Shown: positions 23,397 to 36,335, counted from the stretch's first letter. The stretch is DNA of 64,000 nucleotides from Nectonema munidae (GCA_030549495.1 JAUIRK010000772.1:1-64000), one strand, 5' to 3'. Program-made: numbers and translations. Notes: generated from the sequence alone by a model not told the origin.

Positions 23397-25940
23397 CACT
23401 GCTCCCTCGCTTTACGGCCAACCCCGCATACCGCCATACAATTATGTAGACCCGATTTCTCTCCATTATAATTCCCCCGATTTAACGCCCCTCGCTATCC
23501 GTCAATAACATTGATAGAACAAGCACACTTTACTTCATTGACTAACGCCATCGGTTGTTGATGCAATTTTAGCAGTGATTAATGAGTTGTTTATCTGACA
23601 CTCATGCTTAAGTTTTTGACAGAATAAGGTTGATGACGTACAACAGAAATCGATAAAATATAATGTTTAGTTGGAGAGCATATTTCATATCATGATATAT
23701 CCATCATCATTGTTTTTGCATCACGTTCTTTTACATAGAACTAATTATTTTTGATTTGCAGTCAAATTTCTAACATTTTCTACACCTTCTTATGGAAAAC
23801 GTAATCAAAACGTAAAAGAAACGTAATCAAAACGTAAAAGAAACGTAATCAAAACGTGTCAAAAAAAGACATCATTGAGTTCCAAATCATCTAATGTCTA
23901 GTCAACAGATAATTGCTGAGCATTTCTGTAAAGTTTGGGGATTTGAAGTTTAAAGAAGGATTGTTGGAGATATTTTAAAAGAAAAAGAAAAGTGGCAAAG
24001 TTTGATGTTTCGGTAAAACATAAAAAGACAGCATTACACACAAATTTAGAAGAGGCTTTGTTTATGTGGTTTAATAGCATCCGTAACAATAACGGCATAA
24101 TTACTGATGATATTTTGAAAGACAAAGCTAAAGTGTTTGGTTCTGAATTTAATATTACGAACTTTACATACTCAAACGGTTGGCTGCATCGGTTCAAACA
24201 ACGCTACAATATCAAATGTCAAACTTTAAGCGGAGAAAGTGCCGGTGTAGATTCATCAATTATTTTAAATGGGCTCAATGAAAAAACTATAAAAGTTATA
24301 AAAAAAACTATAACAAGAGATATTTTTAATATAGACGAAACTGCATTATTTTTTCGTCTTTTGCCCATAAATCGTTAACTACTTCAAACATGAAAAAAGG
24401 ATAAAAAAAAAACTCAAAGATCGCGTTACGGTAGTCATTCGTTGTAACGCTGATGGTAGAGAGAAGCTCAGGCCCTTGGTTATTGGCCGTGTTAAAAAAC
24501 CCAGGTGTTTTATCAACTTTAATTTTAATCTTTACGTTGATTACACCTGTAATTCTAAAGCCTGGATGACGTCAACTATTTTTGCTGAATACTTGTATGA
24601 TTTTGACAAAAAATACGCCTTGATAATTGACAAGCACCACTACATATTGTTCCTGAAACTTTGTCAAACATCAAGGTACATTTTTACCTCCAACTACAAC
24701 TTGTCATTTGTAGCCTCTTGATGCTGGAATTATTTATAGGTTTAACGTAAATTTTCGTCGATTTCAATTAAAACAAGTTATTGAACAACTTGAAAAAACT
24801 GGTTCTCATAACATTACAATAGCTGATGCTAACAGATATATTAAAAAAGCTTGGAATTGTGTGACAACCTCAACAATTACAAACTGCTGGAGTCACACTG
24901 GACTCATTTGATGTTTCGATGGTTGAAGAAAATGATGAAACTGAAGTTTCATCCTTTAATGAAGCGGTACAAAGTGTAATTTCTACTTTAAAAATTGATA
25001 TACATAATGCTGTCTTCTGAAGAATATATAACAATAGAAAAAACTCCAGAAACTTTCTCAGAACTAACTGATAAAGAAATAGTTGAGTTTTTAACACCAA
25101 GATTTTAACGATAATTATGATGAAGTAATGGAAGATGATGTTTGCAACCCAACAATACAAGATGTGGACTGTGCTTTGAATGTTTGTAGAGGGTTTTTGG
25201 AGGGTAATGAAAAAAGCAAACAAGATGAATTATTAGCGTTATAAAACCTTGAAAAAAGAATGAACTATCTGGCTAATTCAAACCTTAAGCAAAAAAGCAT
25301 TTTGGATTTTTTTAATAAATAAATTTTAATTTTGATATCAGTTTTTTGGTAAGTTGACGTTTATTATATAGATAACATTCATAGATGTGATCCCTCGCAC
25401 AAACGCCACCCCGTTTCAATCCCATAAAAGTATATAGATCAAATTTCTCTCTTTTATAACTCCCCCAATATAACGCCACTGTTGTCTGCCGTACGCCATA
25501 TTTATTTACAGAACGGATATGCTTTTTTTCGTCAAATTTAGCCCTGATTTTATATCATGTATTGCTGTCAAATTAACTATAATAATTTTTACTTTTATTT
25601 ATTCAAAAATAATAGCCTTTACCATAATTTTCCTCGTGTAGTGACACTTTTGTACTCATTAGGCATTTTTAGTTACTGTTGATAAGGGAAATTCACGCAA
25701 GAAAATATTTCTGGCTACTAGTAACAAATCTAGAAAGTGATATTATAATAAGAAAAATGCTCAAATGAGGTTTTGAACTCAAAGTATAAATAAAAAGCAA
25801 TGATGGATTTTTTTTGGATTTCTTACTTTTATTAAATACAATACTACTCAAAGCAAATAAGACAGCTACATTTTCGATACCCCAGATATACCGCCAATTG
25901 ATGATAACCCCAATGGTGGCGGTATATCGACGGTGCACTG
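23397..25940 (+). mobile_element. Tigger/pogo element with TA target duplication
   Basis: The left end CACTGCTCCCTCGCTTTAC (23397) and the reverse complement of the right end CAGTGCACCGTCGATATAC match at 14 of 19 positions, with TA on both sides (23395-23396 and 25941-25942). It carries a plus-strand transposase relic. Oddly, a second copy of the left-end segment (23405-23530) occurs in direct orientation at about 25390-25500, before the true right end. Confidence 0.88.
23995..25320 (+). pseudogene. Tigger/pogo DDE transposase relic
   Basis: The 23992-24378 frame holds the CENP-B-type DNA-binding region (ALFMWFNSIRNNNG; NGWLHRFKQRYNIK) and reaches the first catalytic block DIFNIDETALFFRLLP. 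The next frames give DRVTVVIRCNADGREKLRPL, VIGRVKKPRCF and SKAWMTSTIFAEYLYDFDKK (24476-24721). After a decayed middle, an acidic tail ends near 25320 (KKSILDFFNK). Frame breaks number at least four. Related to, but distinct from, the Tiggers at 19885 and 45991. Confidence 0.88.
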
Positions 25941-25942
25941 TA

Positions 25943-28345
25943 CATCGTAAAAATATATGGATAAATAGATACATGGTAAAAAAAATTCAGCCGAGTTGAA
26001 TTTCGTCAATTCCGACACTGTTAGTCATAAATTTTAGATATTGCTAAGCTCTATCGCCTTTCTCAAACCTTTGCAGATATGAATTCTCTGTATCAAATCT
26101 TATTTTTATATGCAGAAGTAGAACAATGTGTAATGAAAGAGAAAAGTTTGCAAAGACTGTTATATTTAAAAGATAGTTACTAAATTTTAAAATGAACACA
26201 ACTGCATGTTAATTTATTCCACAATGAATTTTAATATTTAAAACTCTAAGATATCTTTGAACAGTTGTTGAGCAATTTGAATATTTCGCTTCAAGGTAAA
26301 GACAATAACATATTTGGTTTATCTTTAAAAATAAAAAATTTTACAAAAAAACTGAGTATATAAAAAGAAGGAATGATTTTTTTTTAATTAAAAAATCCTT
26401 TTCTAAGATTTAGTTTTCGAGTTATTAATACATGATCATTTAAATTGTTTCGGAACACAATTTCAAAAATATTTTCTCTAACGTCTACAAGCCATTTTTG
26501 GATGAAATGATTATGGTTGCTCATTTTTCTTTGAAAGCTGAAGAAAAGATTTCCAGACTTATCTATGATACAGGCTCAAAACTAAATATTTCTATAAAAA
26601 ACAAATTAATTTTGGTTTTGTTTAATCAACACTATCTGAAACAGTGTTATATTTATTTTATCAAATCAAAAAATCGTTCGTATCAACAAAATATTGAAGA
26701 TGCTAAGTTTGCAATTTCATCTATTCAGACAAGATTCTTTAGTTGAAGACACGCAGGTACATTAGGGTCATTAAAAATATCTTCTTCCTTTTAATATGAT
26801 CTTTAACTAAAACTGATGATATACATTTTATTTTGTTTATTAGAAAATGATACGTTTGTTATTTTTCATTCTTTTGGATTTTAAGAGTCGAAAAATTTTA
26901 GATAAAAATTTTTTGGCAGAAAGTGAAGTTTCGGAAAGCACGTACTTACGCTGTTAAATTTTGAATTTTTTGAATATTAAGCAGGAAAAATGCAACTTTT
27001 TTAATTGAAGAAGCTGAATCGTTTTAACAATTATAAAAGAAATGTACACAAATCACAGCACTCCGTCAAAAAAATATGTGAAAATTTTGTAAGTATATAT
27101 TCAAAAGTCCGAAATAAAACAGAGAAGTGGATCAGGTAGATTTTATATAAATGATGGATGTACGAAAACTATATCAAATACATAACTTCTAAGTTTATCA
27201 GTAGGCGACCGGATTTCCAAGTTTTATGAACAATGAACAGCTATTCTCAGAGCTGTACCTATCCTTTACTCGCATACAAATGCAAACATGAGCAAGTGTT
27301 TACAGAACAGTATCAGAAGATATAAAATTCCTAGTAACAAAATACGTTATTGTTAGAAACAATGCGACCAAGATGACAGCACGAGTTACTATACAAATCT
27401 CTAACATTGTTTCATATACACAGACAACTAAGTTCACTGTTCACGCCAAAAGACAGGCTCAATTTAAATGGCAATCAAGTTTGTAATATTCAATGAAATT
27501 AAATGAAAATGCATTTTTATCAAATAGGGGCAATTCAAGAGGATGGATTTTGCTTTGTTGTCTAAAACAAAGCACAAGATCGATGACAAATGCTAACATT
27601 ATTATAAGCATGAAATTTTAATTGACTAAAAATGCGGGGATTGAAAAAGTCAAATTTTCATCAATCTTCAACTAAACTTTCCACTGCACACAGTATTATT
27701 TTTAATTGGTTTTAATAAAATCAAAATTTCAGAAAGTTTTGAGAAAACTTAGCTTTATTTTGGACTATTTCCGTGTAAAGTCACACCCAAATAAATAACT
27801 ACATATTTTTCCAATATGACATGAAAAACACTACATTCAACTTCTTAATTAAATTTATTATATTAATGGTTTAAAATTTTGTTTTAAAATTTTAGTTTAC
27901 TTACAAAATATTGCTTCGCAGTCTCTCTATTTTAAAGTAACTAAAACTCATAATGGCCATAAGATCTCGAAAAAAACTTGCCTAAAAATAAATTTACTGA
28001 ACTAAATTATCCAAGTAATATACGGTAATGTTGCACTATCGGTGCATCGATAAAAATCCAATTTCATTGGATAGAAACATTATGCGTCAATTAAATGAGC
28101 TAAATCTCGAAATAAGTGATGATGATGTGAGTTTTCTTCAATAGGGATTGAAAGATGCATATTCACATATACCATGTGTGTTATACACTTGTATATGTAT
28201 CGCATCGCACTATTCGTGTATAGTGTGAATGAATGGACTATCCGATATGTAGTATGAATATTAGGCATATAACTTTTTTCAACTTTGAAACCCTGTATAA
28301 TTTTTTGATGAATAATATTAAAATAAACCGAAAACAATCAATTTT
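25943..28345. other. Non-genic AT-rich stretch
   Basis: The only frame of any length, 26498-26746 (82 codons, EEKISRLIYDTGSKLNISIK), has no recognised motif and no splice support. Nothing else was seen. Confidence 0.45.
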
Positions 28346-28349
28346 ACAT

Positions 28350-30400
28350 ATAAAATCTCGCGCGCATCGATCAAAGTTTAAATATATATACATTGAATAT
28401 GACTATTTACAATATAGTTTGTGATTGATAGATAATTTCGATGAAATTTTGAATTTGTTCATTTTATCAATTAAATTTCGAAAATTATTCAGAAAAGTTT
28501 ATTTTTCAAAAAAAAAGTCAAATTCCAGAAATATATCGCATTAAAATGATATGATGGTAAAAAAAAGTTTACGATTACAAATGATAACAACAAACTTGCA
28601 GCTCAAATACTTGTTTCTGCGGCTATTTTGAACTATTTATTGCATTTTTTTAACTCTTCTCTCAACAAGTATATTTGTTCTTGGAATACTAATTTTTGAA
28701 GGTTCTTCTTTATAAAACTTTAAAAATGATGATAATGCGTTAGGACAATTCTGTGATTTAATTGCATTAAAGAGACAATTATATGAATTTTCATCATAAT
28801 GCTGATTACGAAACAAATACTTAGACCAGTCTTTTGTAATAAAATGGCAAATACTTTCTATTCGACTTCTCCACTTTAGTAAAAGAAAGTAAGCTAACAA
28901 GGCATATGAAGCCCGTGAATTCCATCTGGCGCCATACAAAGCAGAAAGCGTTTAAAATGTATTTTTGGCCATTTGGATGTCTCTTTATAAATATCGAAAG
29001 CATGACAAAGCTGATACAAAAACTTAAAGTCGTCTCTCCATCCTGGATTTTCCTGCTATGATACTTCTGACTCATAATTGTATTCATTTTTCAATTCCTC
29101 ATAATTATTGCAGATTTCAGTTATGAAACTGTAGTGAAGATCTGGGATTTTGGTGGTGCCCCAGGAATGGAAATCCATTATATTTCTTAATACGAGGTCA
29201 AAAATATGGTGCTGGTAACAAATGAATTGTGGACACTCCAAACCTATATTTGCCATGGCTTTTTGAATTTTAGCTAAAACACCATTTTCTTTACCCGTAT
29301 TAACTGCTGTTGTATCGGAAATAATCATTTTTATACTTTTCCAAGCGTTGCATTCATCCATTAAGGCTCTAATTTCATCAAATATGTCTTTACTTATACG
29401 ATGTTCGTTTTGGAGACAAACAACTTGATACTCTTTCTTCAAAATCATTTTCCCATCAAAATGAAGACAGAAAAACCTTTTTGTAAAATTGATTTAATCT
29501 TAACCTTTTTTTGTTCTGCTTCCTTAATGATGTGTTTCCAAACATCAACCTGTGCGGGTTATGGTATCTATACCATCTTCTGAAAGTGACTTACAAACAA
29601 AAGCTGATTTCTTTGTCGATAATGACTGTTCACTAACAAGTTTCGCAGGAGATGAAGCTGAATGATATTTTTTAAGTTTTTTCTGCCGATTCAAAATCAT
29701 TATCGCTTCCTCCGTAGTCGAAATTAAAGAAATCATCTTCTTCTTCAACTAACTCAAAACTTGGAGGGATTTGGGTAATGCCAGAAGTACTTGGCCTACT
29801 TTGAACGAATTTTCTTTTAGAAGGATGGATTGAAAGTATACCAGCATCTTTTCCAGTACTATATCCAACTTGACCGAATGTTTTGATTTAAGTGTTGTAA
29901 AGTTCCTTATCTTCAGAAGACAACCAAATTCCATCTGCTTTAGTAATATCAAAAAGATTTATCAGCGACTTTTCAACACTCTCAGATTTCCTTTTTCTAT
30001 ACTTTTCATAAAGATCAACGTGTTTGATTTTGGAAATGATTTGCTGAGGTGACACGATAGGAAAATTAGAAATTTCCATAAATGACTCAACTCTTCAGCA
30101 ATTCTCTTTATTCTTGCTTGGCTGGTCTTTTCAAATTCATATAATGCAAGATGACGTCCTACTATTTGATTTTTTCTTGGCATTTTGCATAAAAGTGATA
30201 AACTTAGTTGAAGTGTCTGCAGTGAAATAAGCAAAAATAAAAAAGTATAATCATTCAAATAAGCAAACAATTAAAAAAATGTAAAAAATGAAATTAATGA
30301 AGAGATTTTCACTCTTTCGAAATTGAGGAAAATTTTGACCCAGAAGGAGAATTTTCAAGTCGTATATTTTTTCAAAAAGCGATGCGCGCAGACTTTTTTT
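28350..30400 (-). pseudogene. Divergent hAT-like element, copy 2, with decayed transposase
   Basis: Candidate inverted ends share the 10-mer GCGCGCATCG (28360-28369) and CGATGCGCGC (30380-30389). Between them minus frames encode the same protein as 12208-13982: MPRKNQIVG start (30183), an internal HIHPSKRK-type block (about 29830), EYQVVCLQNEHR (about 29435), IISDTTAVNTGKENGVLAKI (about 29310), CYQHHIFDLVLRNIMD (about 29220), GARWNSRASYALLAYF (about 28920) and ISIPRTNILVERRVKKMQ (about 28690). About six frame breaks. The region before the GARWNSRA block keeps a DDFKFLYQLC-like match to the other copy's DDFRFLYVLC. Too divergent from copy 1 to be a recent duplicate. Confidence 0.7.
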
Positions 30401-31095
30401 GCAATTAACAACAAAAAGAATATTTTTTTAATTCAAATGAAAAGTTTCATTGAATAAAACAGCAGGCATTTTGATTTGATAAAAAAATTCAGAAAGTTAT
30501 ATCCCTAATGAGCATGATTGTAGATCGTTGTTGCAAAAGCATGTTTGCTGGTTTTTAATAAGGCCATAATTGGCCATCCACTCCAATACTGCCATATTAT
30601 TATCAGTTGAATCTAGAACATTACTCAAGGACAAGGACATATAGTTCCAAGACTCATTCTCTATTGTTTAATCTGAAGATACATTTTGAGTGAGTAAAAT
30701 CATTGGGAAAATGGGAGGGAAAATACAAAGATTAAAATTTGAAAAAAGAAAATTTACGGACTGAATTTGAACAATCAATACAGAAGTTAATAGATATTAT
30801 TTTATTGTGAAAGATTGTATTGAGTGAGCGATTTCTCACTATACATGGATAGTACGACTAAAGACAGTGCATCTATTCAAAAATTAATGCTGCGTTACTT
30901 TAAAAAACAGGTACTTTTCTGTTATCTTTCCCCCCCCCCCCCCACTCTAAAATAATTTTAAAAAAGCAGACCATATTTTCTAAAATTCTAAGAAAAGAAT
31001 ATATTCTATTTTAATTAGCAGACGATTATTAGCATTCGTTTTTTAGAACGATTTTTTTACGATTAAGTCAAATATATAATGATGAGAATTCTAAC
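30401..31095. other. Non-genic stretch with a long poly-C run
   Basis: A run of about 16 C at 30931-30946 stands alone in AT-rich DNA, perhaps the remnant of a hAT MITE interior. No gene seen. Confidence 0.4.
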
Positions 31096-31099
31096 ATTT

Positions 31100-31720
31100 C
31101 TTTTTCCAATCGGAAGGAATTCTTGATCAAGAACGAAATAGTCATATAATAAAGCTGTCTGTTGGAAAACAAAATAGATGGCAGTGTAAATTTCGTTCAC
31201 GTAGAGAAGAAAGAGGAGTAAGAACAAATAATTGGGTGGAAAATTCTTTTACCTTTTCGGAAAGCAGCATTGTTTATATACTATTGGGCACAAATGTCTA
31301 GTATAAAATTTTTTAAACGTGAATTTGAAATGAAGCATGAATCAGTAGTTGGTTGGAACAACTATTTGAGAGAAATATGTGCCCAACATCTTCTAGCTAA
31401 TCCTAGAATGATTGGAGGACACAACATGACTGTAGAAATAGATGAAGGTTTGTTAACAAAAAGAAAAAATCATGTTGAAAGTATACTCCCTCAACAATGG
31501 GTTTTTGGGAGAATCTGCAGAGACAAAATAAAATTTTATATTTATTGTCCCAGACTGGAAAGCAACACTTTATTCAATAAAAAATAGCATAAGGCCTGGA
31601 ACTACAATAATAAGTGATGACTGGGGTGGATACAGAAATGTTTTCCACCAATCATTATTATCATTTAGTTGTTAATCATTCGAAAATCAATTATTGAAGT
31701 ATGTTTTGTATAAAATTGCC
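31100..31720 (+). pseudogene. Merlin (IS1016-like) transposase relic
   Basis: Reading frames give KLSVGKQNRWQCKFRSRREE (a zinc-ribbon-like start, about 31165-31220), FIYYWAQMSS, WNNYLREICAQHLL, MTVEIDEGLLTKRKNH (first catalytic Asp), QQWVFGRICRDK, then IRPGTTIISDDWGGYRN with the second catalytic Asp, and finally YYHLVVNHSK matching the family's VNHS block. This is the ISXO2-like DDE order of Merlin transposases. At least three frame breaks. Inverted ends were not resolved. The C-terminal HTN-Glu block is not visible. Confidence 0.8.
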
Positions 31721-31729
31721 CATTCTTTA

Positions 31730-32950
31730 GATATTCAGTACAATAATCTCTTTAAATATTGTAATATCATCTCATTAATTTAAAATCTAATTTTTAATTT
31801 TTAGTTGAATATAGATAAAAATAAATTCATATTACAAATTATAGTCCACATGTAATTCCATTAAATAGATCAAAGGATACCAGTTGAATACGAGTCATAC
31901 AGCATAAAACAATGAGTAAAAAGTATCTGTAAAAAGTGTTTAGGTTAGCAAATTCAAGACAAAACTCTGCTTCTTAAGATTAGGTAACAAGAGATTAGTT
32001 TCCGAAAATGAAAATACTAATTTTAAAGCATGTTTTTTAAAGATTATAATCATACAAATATATGAGGTAAGATCATTTATAATTAAAATATCATTTTAAA
32101 AAAACTTGAAAAGAAAAACCTATAAATACAACTAAAAACACAAAGTTTGGATAATTTAGAAGAAATAAAGGACTTTAATATTCATAATTGAATTTCTTTA
32201 TAAAAATAAAATACTTCTTCTGATTTCGTTTTTGTACATTTAGTGGTACAATTTTTGTCCGAAAGAACATAAGTTAAAGAAAGTAGATGGAGAAAAAAGA
32301 TAAAGTTTGACATTAAAAATGGGAAACACAAAAAAGTAAAAAACTAGAGTAAATATTTAGTAAAGGATCTGCCTAAAAAATAATAATTTGTTTTATAAAT
32401 TTATTATGATTAGATCTCTAATTATCCGTTAAAATTGAGCATTTGAGTTTATAGCGATTTTTTTCAATGATTAGAATATAATTTAGAAATTTTTTTTTAG
32501 AAATTGAAACATTTAGGGTACTGAACAAGCAGATATATAACTATTTTGAGTATAATATCTTCTTTGGATTCACATAATTTGGATACAGAAAATTTCACTC
32601 TATTGAAAAATTTCATATCCATTTCAAAATTTAACCTTTGTTTTCATACTTATAAATCTAGAATGTACTGTAAATTTATCATTATTATTTTTTCATTTGT
32701 TCTTATAATTATATTTTATCTTCAAACGTCAGCCTTAATCTTTTCTTCTTCACTCAATACGTTGACTGTTAACGATTCAATCTCAGACTATTGTTATTTT
32801 CAAACATTAATTCAATCTTCGAGTTACCCTTCTATTTTGTTTCATTTTTATTGTGTGTGTCTTCATTGTTTTATTTTCTTTCATACATTCTTTGTCTATC
32901 TGTGGCGATACCTAAACAGAATTCTTCAGTTTTCTTAATAAACTCTCTCT
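31730..32950. other. Non-genic stretch, possible LINE remnant at its end
   Basis: A 130-codon frame (32546-32938) is Phe/Ser/Ile-rich with no recognised motif. It may be upstream sequence of the RT fragment that follows. Confidence 0.35.
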
Positions 32951-32959
32951 AACTTGAAA

Positions 32960-33440
32960 AAGTAAAATTGTATGGTTTTATTTCTAGATCTCAAAAGTGT
33001 TTTTGACATTTTTGAATCATTCTTTAATTGTTCGGAAAATTAAAAAATATTTTTCTCTGATAATTCCATTGCCTTAATTTCTTTCTTTTTATACGAGAAA
33101 CCTCATTATCTATATGTAAAAACTAAAAAAAATTGAAAGTTTCAAAACTTTGAAGTTTCCCAAGGCTCATTTTTTTATTATATAAATAAATGACTTTTTG
33201 ATATTTTACTTTAGAAATTTAAAAAGCCTTTACTTTATGCTGATAATATTTTGTTGTTATTTCCATTTACATCTTCTTCTGATCTTAATATAATAACTAA
33301 TGATGTTAATGAAATCTGTAACTTTCTTAAATCTAACTTTTTACTTTTAAGTGAAAAAAGAGGAAGTAGATAGATTTTGTTCATAATAAAAATAAAATCA
33401 GATTTTATTACAACTTCAAATTGTTCAAATCTTCAGCTGA
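32960..33440 (+). pseudogene. LINE reverse transcriptase fragment
   Basis: Short shifted frames give DLKSVFDIFESFF (LDLxxAFD-like box, about 32990), then PRLIFLLYK (PQGS...LF box), LLYADNILLLFPFTSS (YADD box with N for D, about 33233) and NEICNFLKSNFLLLSEKK (about 33310-33360). Order and spacing fit the RT of Jockey/CR1-type LINEs and differ from the LINE at 1-4019. Heavily decayed. It stops where a hAT element begins at about 33459. Confidence 0.65.
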
Positions 33441-33458
33441 ACAGTTAGCATCTAGAAT

Positions 33459-35100
33459 TTAGGGGTTCCCAACCCAGTAATTTTCTTGGGGTCGCAAAGA
33501 CATTATAAATGATAATGATTTATAAGGGGATTGGCTAATATCAAGGGATTAGGGGATTCAGTAAGCTTTTCCCGAGCTCCTTCCGACCTGAGGCGGTATA
33601 TATAGACCTAATTCTAAAAGACAAAGGAGAGAATATACGTTAAATCAATCTGAATTTCTTTTTTTAATGTAACTGGGTAAGTCAATTGTATAGTAGATTG
33701 TTATGTACCCTCTTTTTAAGAACCTTTTTAATCCTAGGATTAATTTGTGGGTATCATGGGTTCTTGGCCATTTATATCTGTATCTATAATGCTTCGGATA
33801 TATATATATATGCCTGTCTCGTATCATTTGTGTCAGCTAATAGTTTGAATCTGGAATATCTATGGCATTGTGCTACCAGTCTGTTTGAGCCAACACTGAA
33901 TTATTTGCAAATTTATAAGTATGGAGTGTTGTAATATTTAAGATTGTTGTACATTTGATTTATCTCTTGTGTTTTAATAGTTAGTATATATATTTTTCTA
34001 AAAATGGAGAACAAAAGAAAGAGGAAATATATGGAGGACTACATTAACTTTGCTTTTACTTGCATTACCTCACCCACAAAAGAAAAACCTCAATGTATGT
34101 TGTGTAGTGAAGTGCTCTCAGAATAATCCATGAAGCCTAATAATTTAAATTTTAATAATGAAAGCACTGAGTTTTTCAAGAATAAGTGTGTGCAACTTAA
34201 AAATCTTGTCTTGACCGTGATGTAACTTTCCAAAGACAAAGTAAATTAGCTTTAATAGCGTCTTATACCATGCACCTGAGAATTGGTAACGCAAAAAAAC
34301 CGCATGTCATTGGTGATGAATTGATTTTACCTTGTGCAAAAGGCATCATTCATCGCATGATTGGAGATAAGGCAGACAAATCTTTAAAGAGTATATCTCT
34401 TTCTAATAATACTCTACAGATAAGAATTGCAGATATGTCACGTGATATTCTTTCTCAAGTTATTGATGAAATTAAAACATTTCCACTTGATCTCATTACA
34501 TTACAAGTTGACGAATCAACAGATGTAGGTAATCTTCCCCAGTTATTAGTTTGTGTGCGATATATAAATAATTGTGATTTTAAGGATGAATTTCTATTTT
34601 GCAGACCATTAGAAACAACAACTGTATTGACATATTTGAAAAAATAGGTATAATTTCTTAAAGAACATGGACTTAAGTGGGGAAATGTTGATGACATATG
34701 TACTGATGGTGCACCGTCTGTGATTGGCTGTAGATATTGATTCCAACAGATGGTAAAGAATGTTTCTCCATAAGCTGTTGGAGTTCATTGCATTATACAT
34801 CGTCAAGTATTAGTCTCAAATTCATTGCCAACAGATTTGAACACTGTTATGCAATCAGTTGTTAAAGCAGTTAACTTCATAAAGTCAAATGCATTGAACA
34901 ATCGCTTGTTCGCTAAACTTAGGTAAGAAATAGGCATGAAGTTCTTCTATTGCACACTGAGTTAAGGTGGTTGTCAAAAGAAAAATTATTACAGAGATTT
35001 TTTGAGTTAAACGCTGAGGTGAGGAATTCCTATATAAGCATGGAAGAACAGAACTTTCAAATTGAAAATTTTATTGAATGAAAAAAAACATTCATTAATT
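33459..35100 (+). mobile_element. BED-type hAT element, left end plus truncated transposase
   Basis: The left terminus TTAGGGGTTCCCAACCC matches the reverse-complemented right end of the MITE at 54573-54929. A TATATATA stretch follows at about 33596. The transposase starts at ATG 34004 (MENKRKRKYMEDYINFAF), with a CMLC zinc half-site, then KPHVIGDELILPCAKGI, ISLSNNTLQIRIADMSRDI, LITLQVDESTDVGNLPQLLV (first Asp), ICTDGAPSVIG, GVHCIIHRQVL and ELRWLSKEKLLQRF-like blocks in shifted frames. This is the ZBED5/GTF2IRD2-type hAT group. The C-terminal third and right end are missing. About five frame breaks. Confidence 0.85.
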
Positions 35101-35104
35101 TTTA

Positions 35105-35635
35105 GTTGTTCCATTTCTTCATCCTAAAAAATGAAAATGTTTTATTGAGAAAAATAAATAAAAGTAACAAATGCAACTTGCATAACTTTTTTGAACTAAT
35201 TTTTATCAAAAATGTAAATCAGAAATTTAGAAAACTTTGTATTAGAATTTTTTCATTCTTTTTGGTGTATAAGAATAAGTTAGTTAGACTCTCAAAAAAG
35301 GTATAAAATAAAGTTAAAATTGTGAAAACAAAAATCAAACAATAAATTAATATTGCATTACTTCATTTTTCTCAGGATCATTCTAATAATAGTTTAAAAG
35401 TTAAATTTGTGCAAGCAAACACAAAGTAGTTAAACTATCATTTTGCCCCAGTCATCTTCCAATAACAAAGAATTTTCAATTATGAAGTTAAAAAATTTTA
35501 AAATATAATAATAAATTGAAGCAAAATAAAATAGTTAAATGATACAAACAGAAAGTAGTAAAACGATAAATTCAGATACTCTTACTTGGACGTTCTGATT
35601 CTAAAAATAATCTAGTTTATCGACACTTTAGATAT
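35105..35635. other. Non-genic AT-rich stretch
   Basis: Nothing recognisable; the short open frame at 35106-35306 has no coding texture. Confidence 0.4.
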
Positions 35636-35639
35636 TTTC

Positions 35640-36335
35640 AAGTTTTAAAAAGCAGCAAAAGCCAACGTTGAAGTAGTTAACCCTCATAGGGTGATTTGAT
35701 AACGATTGTATTTTTTACATTTTGTAAGGAATCATAGTATACAAAAAACGGTATACTATGATTCTTTTCATAAAATTATTTAAGTCTAAGAACACAAAAT
35801 CCTAAAAAAAACCATTTAAACTAACATATATCATAAAAATCATAGTATACGAGAACAAGAAATAATAGCGTTTTTTTTACTATTTCTCTGTCTACAAATA
35901 AAATTCTAACAGCTGTCATAAATAGATCAAGTACATTTTTTACAACTGAAACATTTTGTTTCGTTATTATATTTTTATAATAATAATTAACAAATTATCG
36001 TAAAAAAATGATTTAATTAATTATGTAGTGTTACTTACATACAAAGTTGAAAAAAACTGCGTACTTGGGGGTTTTAAATAAGAAATCCTTAAGAGAAGAG
36101 AGCTGAATGAAATAGGAGAGCTTGGACGAGAGAAGAGAGATTTCGTGAGAGAAGAGAGCTTGAGTTTTAGCAGAGAAACAGGAAAAGAAAAACAGAGAAG
36201 GAAACCGAAAGAGAATCACTGTGACAGAAGATGATGAGAAAAGGCTGGTGGATCATCAACATGTGTTTGCTCAAAAATACTATAAGACCCTTTGAGACAG
36301 TGTGATATACATTCCTTACTTATTGTGTGCATATT
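35640..36335 (-). repeat. Dispersed repeat, copy A (inverted relative to copies at 51.3 and 62.8 kb)
   Basis: Read on the minus strand this matches 51595-53000 and 63060-64000: the block around AATATGCACACAATAAGTA, the TTTTTGAGCAAACACA block, a pyrimidine-rich CTCTCTTCTCTC tract, ATGTACTTGATCTATTTATG, and the end block CAAATCACCCTATGAGGGTT. It also holds a hairpin of AATCATAGTATAC and its complement (35733-35766). The unit has no coding capacity. It lacks both MITEs carried by the 51-kb copy, so it shows their empty sites. Confidence 0.85.

Noticed and set aside
32546-32938. 130-codon frame as a membrane protein gene
   Set aside because: Hydrophobicity follows from T-rich DNA; no splice sites or conserved motif, and it adjoins LINE debris.
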